A DNA stretch of 64,000 nt, from NCBI GenBank assembly GCA_009731375.1, contig BJOX01000151.1, positions 176,563 through 240,562 on the forward strand. The letters run 5' to 3'. Each line of letters begins with the position of its first letter. Positions within the stretch are counted from its first letter, which is position 1. Shown here one piece after another: positions 55,185-61,605 of the stretch. This DNA is from Paulinella micropora. Its lineage: Eukaryota; Cercozoa; Imbricatea; Euglyphida. Under the pieces are notes generated by a model. The model had not been told where the DNA came from, made no database searches, and worked only from the letters and a program-made list of their open reading frames with translations. A program made the position numbers and the translations under genes.

Positions 55185-56225
55185 TCGATCGATCGATCTA
55201 TCTATCTACATCCAGTTGTTTTCTTCCTCTTCCTCGACATTCCAGGCGGCATGGTGGAGTGCGAGAGAGAGAGAGGGGGGGGGGGGATATACGTATGTAT
55301 GCATGTCTGCAGGCGGCGAGGCATGACACGCGAGGAGAAGGAGTCGATCGTCAATGCCGTCCACAAGAACCAGAGCATCAAAGTGCAAAAGGGCATCACG
55401 GACATGGACTTGTCGTACGTGACCGACAGGGTCATCGCGATGGAGCTCCCGGGCAGTCAAAAGAACACCTTTGCTGGATTACGAGATTTCTTCAACACTT
55501 ATCACAAGGACCACGTGACCGTGTACAACTTATGTGAAGAACGCTCCTACACCTCCGATGTGTTCTCCCCGATCCCCGTGGAGTGCAAGTTCGCTTTCGG
55601 CAACAAGACGGTACATATAATATTATGGCTGACTGACAAAATGCGCCATTATTGCCATTATGACCCTCACCAGTGGCATTTTGGGTGTGTATTTAGGTGC
55701 CACCTTTCACGCAAATCCTGGCCTTCTGCCGACACGTGCACGACTGGCTGCAGCAGGACCCGTTACACGTGGCAGCTATCCATTGTGCGGGAGGTGCGCG
55801 GACCGGACTGATGTTGTGTTGTTTACTCATCTTCACGCGCATCGCCAGCAACGAGGCACAAGCGCTGCGATACTACAGGTGGAACTATCTATCTATCTAT
55901 CTATCTATCTATTTCTAAAAGTATAACGAAGGAAAGTGTGTCTGTCTGTCTGTCTGTCTGATAAAAACCTTGAATATAACCAATTTTTTAGTAGCTGGGC
56001 CGGCATATTTAGATATGTTTTCACGTGAAAGATTAAGTGCAGGATATTTTGGGCAGGCTGGCCTGTCTTTTTTGCGCAAATGCAACCATTTTTTATGAAT
56101 TCCAATTAGAAAAAAACGGCCGTCCGGTTTTTATTTTGGGGGAAAAAAAGACCTTTTTGGGTGGAAAGCTTGAACTTCCCCAATCTGTTGTTTGGGTCCT
56201 ATAATGTGTTATAGTATATAAATAA

Positions 56226-56258
<33 letters not shown>

Positions 56259-56442
56259 TGTATGCATGTATATATATATATGTCATATTATGTGTTATAG
56301 TATGTAAATACATACATACATACATACATACATAGAAGAAACAGTAGTTGTTAGTAAGTGGTAAAATGGCACTAGCTTGAAATAGTTGACTGTTGCCTTT
56401 GGGACGGGAGATCCCTGCCATATTCTCGTCTATCTATCTATC

Positions 56443-56490
<48 letters not shown>

Positions 56491-56695
56491 CATCCATCCC
56501 TCCATCCATTATCTATCTATTTCTGCAGCGCGTTTCGTGGCCGCGCCTTCATCAAGTCGGCCATCCCCTCCCAGATCCGCTACGTGACCTACTTCAGCGA
56601 CTACATGGATATGTCCAGCAAGCGCCAGCAACTGCTGAACCGGAACTCCTCAGGCGATATGGTTTCCGCGCCGCTAGCGCTGGGCCAGGCCAACG

Positions 56696-56752
<57 letters not shown>

Positions 56753-56936
56753 GATCTCCTCTTTCTGTCTTTCTTTCTGTCTTTCTTTCTGTCTTTCTTT
56801 CTTTCTTTCTTTCTTGCTTTCTTGCTTTCTTTCTTTCTTTCTTTCTTTCTTCTTTCTTTCTTTCTTCTTTCTTTCTTTCTTTCTCAGAGAGAGGGGAGAG
56901 GGGGGTGGGGTTGGGGGGGAAGGCAGGGAGAGAGTG

Positions 56937-56997
<61 letters not shown>

Positions 56998-57048
56998 GGG
57001 AGGGAGGGAGAAAGAAAGAAAGAAAAAAAGAAAGAAAGAAAGAAGGAA

Positions 57049-57082
<34 letters not shown>

Positions 57083-57124
57083 AATCTCTCTCTCTCTCCC
57101 TCTCTCCCTCTCTCTCCCTCCCTT

Positions 57125-57188
<64 letters not shown>

Positions 57189-57918
57189 GGTGCTACTGGA
57201 CAAGAAGACCTTCGACACAGTCCTCCCCATGAAGCTAGTCACACTCAAACAGCTTTCTCTCTCCCCAATCCCGCCCTCCCTCCTCCCTGAGGGCACCTCC
57301 ATCTGGTTCGAGCTCACTCACCAAGACTTTTCCTGGAGCTCGGCCAAGCCCGGCAAAAAGGCTAAGGTGCTCCGCGACCTCAAGCACAACAAGCTTGTCA
57401 TCTTGCTGGACTCGCAGACGAGCGCAGACAGTTTGCCTCTCCTCTTCAATGACTTCCACATTGTCGTGCGCTATCAGAAACGCATCAAGGTCAAGACGTT
57501 ATGTTCCTTCTACCTCAACACGAGGTTCTTAGAAGAGGAGGAAGACGACGACTATCAGGAAGCATTGGACCTAATGCAGCAGATTGAACAGAAGGAAATG
57601 CTCCACTGGGACGAGGTTGACAAGCGGATGTACCAGGAAAACATGGAGATCGTTAAGCAATGTAAGCAGCGCAAGGGAGCTCCTGAGGGCATGTCCAGTG
57701 GAAAGAACTCCGATCAAGCCAACATCAAGTTTTCGCTCGAGCTCACTAAGCCTAAGCTAGACGTACTGATGTTAGATACAGTCAACAAGCGCGCAGACCC
57801 GAGATTCCACTTGACGCTGACGTTCCTGGAACCGAACGTCAACATGATGAAAAAGAACGCCAGTCGCAAACGTGGCTCCGCTGTCGGAATCAGAAATCCG
57901 TCACGACCGGGAGCTTGA
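50069..57918 (+). CDS. SH3 / Pro-Ser-rich / PTEN-like pseudophosphatase-C2 protein (5' end missing)
   Basis: Fifteen plus-strand exons in phase: 50069-50101, 50165-50200, 50488-51720, 52202-52266, 52581-52637, 52905-53034, 53096-53448, 53622-53709, 53920-53968, 54176-54272, 54594-54658, 55313-55610, 55697-55878, 56529-56700, 57190-57918; about 1,195 residues. Domains in order: SH3 ([22 protein letters not shown]; its N-terminal strand is in an unseen exon), ~400 residues of Ser/Pro and acidic/poly-Pro modules, charged helices, PTEN-like phosphatase ([39 protein letters not shown]), the [14 protein letters not shown] linker and a C2 domain. PTEN removes the 3-phosphate of PIP3. Here the loop is one residue short (C-X4-R) and the DHNPP-type aspartate is absent, so catalysis is unlikely and membrane/scaffold binding more so. 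No PDZ ligand or kinase domain seen. Confidence 0.85.
50165..50200 (+). CDS. SH3-PTEN-like gene, SH3 exon 2
   Basis: 36 nt, phase 1-1, acceptor GTTAG, donor ACAG|GTAGAT, encoding (G)[11 protein letters not shown]. Confidence 0.8.
50306..50338 (+). CDS. Duplicate of SH3 exon 2, possibly an alternative exon
   Basis: 33 nt, same phase, same donor, acceptor AAAG, encoding (G)[10 protein letters not shown]. One codon shorter; could replace exon 2 without a frameshift, but the acceptor lacks a pyrimidine tract. Confidence 0.45.
50488..51720 (+). CDS. SH3-PTEN-like gene, large Ser/Pro-rich exon
   Basis: 1,233 nt, phase 1-1, acceptor CTGCAG, donor ATCG|GTATGG. Starts [20 protein letters not shown] (end of SH3). 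Then three KPPSR-R--SSS repeats, a duplicated [15 protein letters not shown] unit, and alternating acidic ([24 protein letters not shown]) and poly-Pro segments, which are possible SH3 or profilin ligands. 50944-50986 is telomere-like (CCCTAA)n coding for NP repeats. Confidence 0.9.
51721..52201. repeat. TATC and CTAC repeat intron
   Basis: Intron; about 170 bp of unique sequence at 51850-52020 holds no recognisable feature. Confidence 0.9.
52202..52266 (+). CDS. SH3-PTEN-like gene, acidic exon
   Basis: 65 nt, phase 1-0, donor GAG|GTAACA, encoding (D)[19 protein letters not shown] and EE. Confidence 0.75.
52303..52451. mobile_element. MITE-like element with 26-bp terminal inverted repeats
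   Basis: Ends GGCCCGTTCT...CACTTGAC and its complement match at 24 of 26 positions; possible 3-bp TCA target duplication. Inside, a ~53-bp unit that is itself palindromic (TTGCCCCAAAA / TTTTGGGGCAA) is repeated in tandem. No coding capacity. Confidence 0.8.
52581..52637 (+). CDS. SH3-PTEN-like gene, basic exon
   Basis: 57 nt, phase 0-0, acceptor ACACAG, encoding [20 protein letters not shown] decayed 5'-edge copy lies upstream near 52525-52550. Confidence 0.75.
52638..52904. repeat. (TA)n and GTAT intron
   Basis: Wholly microsatellite. Confidence 0.95.
52905..53034 (+). CDS. SH3-PTEN-like gene, exon [12 protein letters not shown]
   Basis: 130 nt, phase 0-1, acceptor ACGCAG, donor CTCG|GTTAGA; includes [19 protein letters not shown]. 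No family recognised for this segment. Confidence 0.8.
53096..53448 (+). CDS. SH3-PTEN-like gene, charged-helix exon
   Basis: 353 nt, phase 1-0, acceptor ATCTAG, donor GAG|GTAAAA. Contains two related helices ([18 protein letters not shown] and [15 protein letters not shown]) and a Pro/Gln-rich end. Confidence 0.85.
53622..53709 (+). CDS. SH3-PTEN-like gene, exon [18 protein letters not shown]
   Basis: 88 nt, phase 0-1, acceptor CCCGCAG, donor GCGC|GTACAT; probable short coiled segment. Confidence 0.8.
53920..53968 (+). CDS. SH3-PTEN-like gene, exon [15 protein letters not shown]
   Basis: 49 nt, phase 1-2, acceptor GTGTAG, donor CCAG|GTAAGT. Confidence 0.75.
53969..54175 (+). repeat. Intronic ~24-bp minisatellite
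   Basis: About eight degenerate copies of a unit containing TATGTCCTCATGTACTGCC. Confidence 0.9.
54176..54272 (+). CDS. SH3-PTEN-like gene, exon [20 protein letters not shown]
   Basis: 97 nt, phase 2-0, acceptor CGTTAG, donor TTG|GTACAG. Confidence 0.75.
54594..54658 (+). CDS. SH3-PTEN-like gene, exon [18 protein letters not shown]
   Basis: 65 nt, phase 0-2, acceptor TTGCAG, donor CCCAG|GTATCT. Confidence 0.75.
54698..55124 (-). repeat. Dispersed element, copy 5 (inverted)
   Basis: Reverse complement of the element at 474-942, between TATC tracts in the intron before the phosphatase exon. Antisense to the host gene, as are the other four complete or partial intronic copies. Confidence 0.93.
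55313..55610 (+). CDS. SH3-PTEN-like gene, phosphatase exon 1
   Basis: 298 nt, phase 2-0, acceptor TCTGCAG, donor ACG|GTACAT. Encodes [30 protein letters not shown] and [12 protein letters not shown], close to the PTEN N-terminal phosphatase half. [10 protein letters not shown] at the junction replaces the family's F-DHNPP loop, with no aspartate. Confidence 0.9.
55697..55878 (+). CDS. SH3-PTEN-like gene, P-loop exon
   Basis: 182 nt, phase 0-2, acceptor TTTAG, donor ACAG|GTGGAA. Encodes [18 protein letters not shown] then [19 protein letters not shown]. Cysteine and arginine are separated by four residues, not five. Confidence 0.9.
55879..56528. other. Intron, largely unique AT-rich sequence with ACAT and TATC tracts
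   Basis: No exon recognised; an ACAT tract occurs twice (56222, 56308) after similar TAGTATRTAAATA sequence. Confidence 0.8.
56529..56700 (+). CDS. SH3-PTEN-like gene, phosphatase-C2 linker exon
   Basis: 172 nt, phase 2-0, acceptor CTGCAG, donor [24 protein letters not shown] corresponds to the conserved end of the PTEN phosphatase domain. Confidence 0.9.
56701..57189. repeat. (CT)n, (TTTC)n, (GT)n, (GA)n intron
   Basis: Polypyrimidine then polypurine blocks that can pair with each other. Confidence 0.95.
57190..57918 (+). CDS. SH3-PTEN-like gene, C2-domain exon and stop
   Basis: 729 nt, phase 0, acceptor CTCTAG, ends TGA at 57916-57918. Encodes 242 residues with PTEN-type C2 features ([44 protein letters not shown]) and a basic tail. 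A long acidic insert ([17 protein letters not shown]) sits where PTEN has its C2 loop. Confidence 0.9.
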   Translation: MLLDKKTFDTVLPMKLVTLKQLSLSPIPPSLLPEGTSIWFELTHQDFSWSSAKPGKKAKVLRDLKHNKLVILLDSQTSADSLPLLFNDFHIVVRYQKRIKVKTLCSFYLNTRFLEEEEDDDYQEALDLMQQIEQKEMLHWDEVDKRMYQENMEIVKQCKQRKGAPEGMSSGKNSDQANIKFSLELTKPKLDVLMLDTVNKRADPRFHLTLTFLEPNVNMMKKNASRKRGSAVGIRNPSRPGA

Positions 57919-59460
57919 CCTTGCCCCATTTAATGAATAATCGTCAAAATTCCCTAACCATACTTTCAATGAATATTGGAATGTAGAAGTATTGGTTAGT
58001 AAACAAATATACCCCCCCCCCCCAAAAAAAATTCAAAGAGGGCAGAATATTTGTATATAATACCCTCATTTTTGCGGACTCTTAGTAAATCACGCTTCCC
58101 ACTCATCCCTTCGAGTGGCAGAAGTACTTTCTTATTATTGTAAAAGTATTTTCTATCATAAGTTATTAATCAAAGAGGCTAAGAGGACTTGAGTAGCTAA
58201 AATTGAACTAATTTGAATTCTGACCGCCGCTAATCTAAAATCTGAGCGGTAATCTGAAATTAAATCATCGAGGAACTATTAACGTACTAGAATACAAAGT
58301 ATTAATAAAAAGCAATTTACTTCATCATTTCCAAATTTTCCCTGTGTTTTCACGTCATAGGTGCCGCACTGACAAATTTCCTTTTTACAAATGCAATTTT
58401 CCTTTTTTACCTATATCAGCTTTTATTTTGTGAGTTTTGTAGGCATCACCCCCCGGATAGCCGGTAAAAAGTACCTTTTCCTGGTGACAGGTGCACCAGC
58501 TTGTTTTTCAGTATTATTTGTCCGGATTGGACCTGATGCCATTTTATTCCTGGTCTGTTGCCGTTTTCCTTTTTGGCTTCACTGAGCTAATATAACGAGA
58601 CATCATTCTCATTCTTGAGGACTGTGTTTGGTTGTATTACCGACTTTTTACGAGCTATCGTTGGGGGCATTACATTTGGAGTCCACATCACTAGGGTGAT
58701 TTCTTTCTGCTTTGCCACACAGGCAACAGAGTGAATTTTCACTGACCTGTCTCACACGGGGACGTCAGACGAAAACAAATACTCCAACACAGCTCCCTCA
58801 TAACTCTTTCACAAAACAAATAATTTGATTGGTCTCAAGCAGGTGTCTCGTACCCTCTAGCCCAATCAGTATCTGTGTGCTCACAAGGAGACATCAGATA
58901 CAAACTCTCTGTCGTTCTTGCTGTTCTCACACAGAGACCAAGAAGAAGGAGGTGGACAGAAGAGTGAAGGAACACACACAAAACACAAACAAGCATAGGG
59001 ACAGGAGCACAACACTCTACCCTTCTAGTTTGTGCATTTATCTGCATTATCTCACACATACGTCAGAGTATTTTTGCAAATCTCTGATCGTTTTCTAAAG
59101 GTAGGTCTGAGAACCTATCCGACCGACTGTCGACTTCTCAAGGAGAGCTTTTCTAGCTTCTCTATTACTATCTGTGTGTAGGTCCAAGTGCCTCATACTA
59201 GATACAATATAGAAAAGAAGGAGGAGAAAGTAATCTGAGTAAGGAGAACAAGAAATCGGAGAAAGTCTCAAAGACTATTTTTCTCAAACAAAAACAAACA
59301 TACAAACAGTGTTTCATAGAGGACAGGGAATCTTATCCTACCCTCTCTATTAGTTTCTCTCTTCACTAGTCAATCGACTGAAGGAGGAACAGAACACAAA
59401 CGAACAAAAACCAAACATAGGAGCTGACACTGTCCTCCTGTTGATCACTACTACGACATC
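57919..59460. other. Intergenic region, upstream of the retroelement
   Basis: 1.5 kb with almost no microsatellite. Starts as 3' UTR; a C11 then A-run lies at 58012-58030. The retroelement's 5' LTR and primer-binding site should lie here, but I could not define them: the 3' LTR is outside the window, so there is no pair to compare. Confidence 0.6.
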
Positions 59461-61605
59461 ATGTCGACAGAGACCGCCGAAGTGAGTGAATTCTCGGAGG
59501 CAGATCAAAGAAGAGAAGAAGAAGAAGCAGGAGGAGGAGGAGGAGGAGGATTGAATGAAGGAGGAGGAGGAGGATTGAATGAAGGAGGAGGAGGAGATGA
59601 AGGAGTAGGAGGAGGAGTAGAAGAGGGCTGGGATGATGAAGGAAGATATGGAGGAGACGAAGATGAAGGAGGATTTGAACAAGAAGAGACGGGAGGAGGA
59701 GGAGCATATGGTAATCCCTTACCACCTGCCTACACGGGAGGAGGAGGACGAAAAATGATCGACTTGATTCATAGTGATGGAGAGGAGATCACAGTGGAGG
59801 AACAACAGTGGGTGCAAGACCACTATGACCTCACTAAAGAAGAGTTTGATAACAAGATGGGGGTAGAGAAGGACACCTATGTGTGGATCCCTCAGGATCA
59901 AAGAAGAGAGAAAAGTCGTGCTAAAAAGGATGTCTATATCCTATTATCAAACACAGCACAGCTCCTCGGCAAACTGGTCTCTGATCCAGAAGAGAGAAAG
60001 AAGATACAGCATATCAAGTTTGGGGACACACACACCCACCTTGAATTACTCGATGCTATCTTTGGGGTGTACACTCAAACCCTGATTTGGGAACGTACAT
60101 ACGGCCCACGATGTGAGGGTTACCTCCAGTACACAAACCCAAGAGCAACGGCCAGATTCCTCGCGACTGGTCAGGAGGCAGTCGATGTAACAAAAATGAA
60201 GACCAATCTGGGTTCGAAAAACTCGAGTGGCATATTTCATTTTTTTACAATGGAAATAAAGGCCTTGGAGGAGGGGAAGGCAGAGATGGAAAAAAGCATT
60301 AAGGCAGCAGGAGAAACTCATCCTGTGATTGATGAGTTAGAGAAGACCGACAGAGTTCTGACCAAGATCAGACTGTTGATGGGTGCGTTACTGCACAAGG
60401 AGGCATGGAAGAGATGGATTCCTACCAAGGATCACTCTGTCCTTAAATCACTTGGTAACGCACCACCGATCGCCAACAAAGCAGGTGTTGACCAATATGT
60501 GGAGAAATATAATTTTCTCAGATCTGCTTCTGAATTGGTGGCCTTTATCACTCATGCTCAAAAGCTGGTGATATCTGNNNNNNNNNNNNNNNNNNNNNNN
60601 NNNNNNNNNNNNNNNNNNNNNNNNNNNNNNNNNNNNNNNNNNNNNNNNNNNNNNNNNNNNNNNNNNNNNNNNNNNNNNNNNNNNNNNNNNNNNNNNNNNN
60701 NNNNNNNNNNNNNNNNNNNNNNNNNNNNNNNNNNNNNNNNNNNNNNNNNNNNNNNNNNNNNNNNNNNNNNNNNNNNNNNNNNNNNNNNNNNNNNNNNNNN
60801 NNNNNNNNNNNNNNNNNNNNNNNNNNNNNNNNNNNNNNNNNNNNNNNNNNNNNNNNNNNNNNNNNNNNNNNNNNNNNNNNNNNNNNNNNNNNNNNNNNNN
60901 NNNNNNNNNNNNNNNNNNNNNNNNNNNNNNNNNNNNNNNNNNNNNNNNNNNNNNNNNNNNNNNNNNNNNNNNNNNNNNNNNNNNNNNNNNNNNNNNNNNN
61001 NNNNNNNNNNNNNNNNNNNNNNNNNNNNNNNNNNNNNNNNNNNNNNNNNNNNNNNNNNNNNNNNNNNNNNNNNNNNNNNNNNNNNNNNNNNNNNNNNNNN
61101 NNNNNNNNNNNNNNNNNNNNNNNNNNNNNNNNNNNNNNNNNNNNNNNNNNNNNNNNNNNNNNNNNNNNNNNNNNNNNNNNNNNNNNNNNNNNNNNNNNNN
61201 NNNNNNNNNNNNNNNNNNNNNNNNNNNNNNNNNNNNNNNNNNNNNNNNNNNNNNNNNNNNNNNNNNNNNNNNNNNNNNNNNNNNNNNNNNNNNNNNNNNN
61301 NNNNNNNNNNNNNNNNNNNNNNNNNNNNNNNNNNNNNNNNNNNNNNNNNNNNNNNNNNNNNNNNNNNNNNNNNNNNNNNNNNNNNNNNNNNNNNNNNNNN
61401 NNNNNNNNNNNNNNNNNNNNNNNNNNNNNNNNNNNNNNNNNNNNNNNNNNNNNNNNNNNNNNNNNNNNNNNNNNNNNNNNNNNNNNNNNNNNNNNNNNNN
61501 NNNNNNNNNNNNNNNNNNNNNNNNNCCCGGACACTACTCAAGGTAATCGTTTCGAGGTGGTGGAATGACTGGAGGGGGAAGAAAAGAGGAAGGAGAAGAC
61601 TGTGA
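59461..61605 (+). CDS. gag: Ty3/gypsy-like Gag polyprotein (gap inside)
   Basis: ATG at 59461, stop TGA 61603-61605; 948 of the 2,145 nt are N (60578-61525), so length and frame after the gap are provisional. The first ~120 residues are Gly/Glu-rich (LNEGGGGG repeats, YGGDEDEGGFEQEE), followed by an alpha-helical capsid-like region (DVYILLSNTAQLLGKLVSDP, WIPTKDHSVLKSL). No CCHC zinc knuckle is visible; it could be in the gap. Identified mainly by its place before pol. No introns or microsatellites, unlike the host genes. Confidence 0.65.
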   Translation: MSTETAEVSEFSEADQRREEEEAGGGGGGGLNEGGGGGLNEGGGGDEGVGGGVEEGWDDEGRYGGDEDEGGFEQEETGGGGAYGNPLPPAYTGGGGRKMIDLIHSDGEEITVEEQQWVQDHYDLTKEEFDNKMGVEKDTYVWIPQDQRREKSRAKKDVYILLSNTAQLLGKLVSDPEERKKIQHIKFGDTHTHLELLDAIFGVYTQTLIWERTYGPRCEGYLQYTNPRATARFLATGQEAVDVTKMKTNLGSKNSSGIFHFFTMEIKALEEGKAEMEKSIKAAGETHPVIDELEKTDRVLTKIRLLMGALLHKEAWKRWIPTKDHSVLKSLGNAPPIANKAGVDQYVEKYNFLRSASELVAFITHAQKLVISXXXXXXXXXXXXXXXXXXXXXXXXXXXXXXXXXXXXXXXXXXXXXXXXXXXXXXXXXXXXXXXXXXXXXXXXXXXXXXXXXXXXXXXXXXXXXXXXXXXXXXXXXXXXXXXXXXXXXXXXXXXXXXXXXXXXXXXXXXXXXXXXXXXXXXXXXXXXXXXXXXXXXXXXXXXXXXXXXXXXXXXXXXXXXXXXXXXXXXXXXXXXXXXXXXXXXXXXXXXXXXXXXXXXXXXXXXXXXXXXXXXXXXXXXXXXXXXXXXXXXXXXXXXXXXXXXXXXXXXXXXXXXXXXXXXXXXXXXXXXXXXXXXXXXXXXXXXXXRTLLKVIVSRWWNDWRGKKRGRRRL

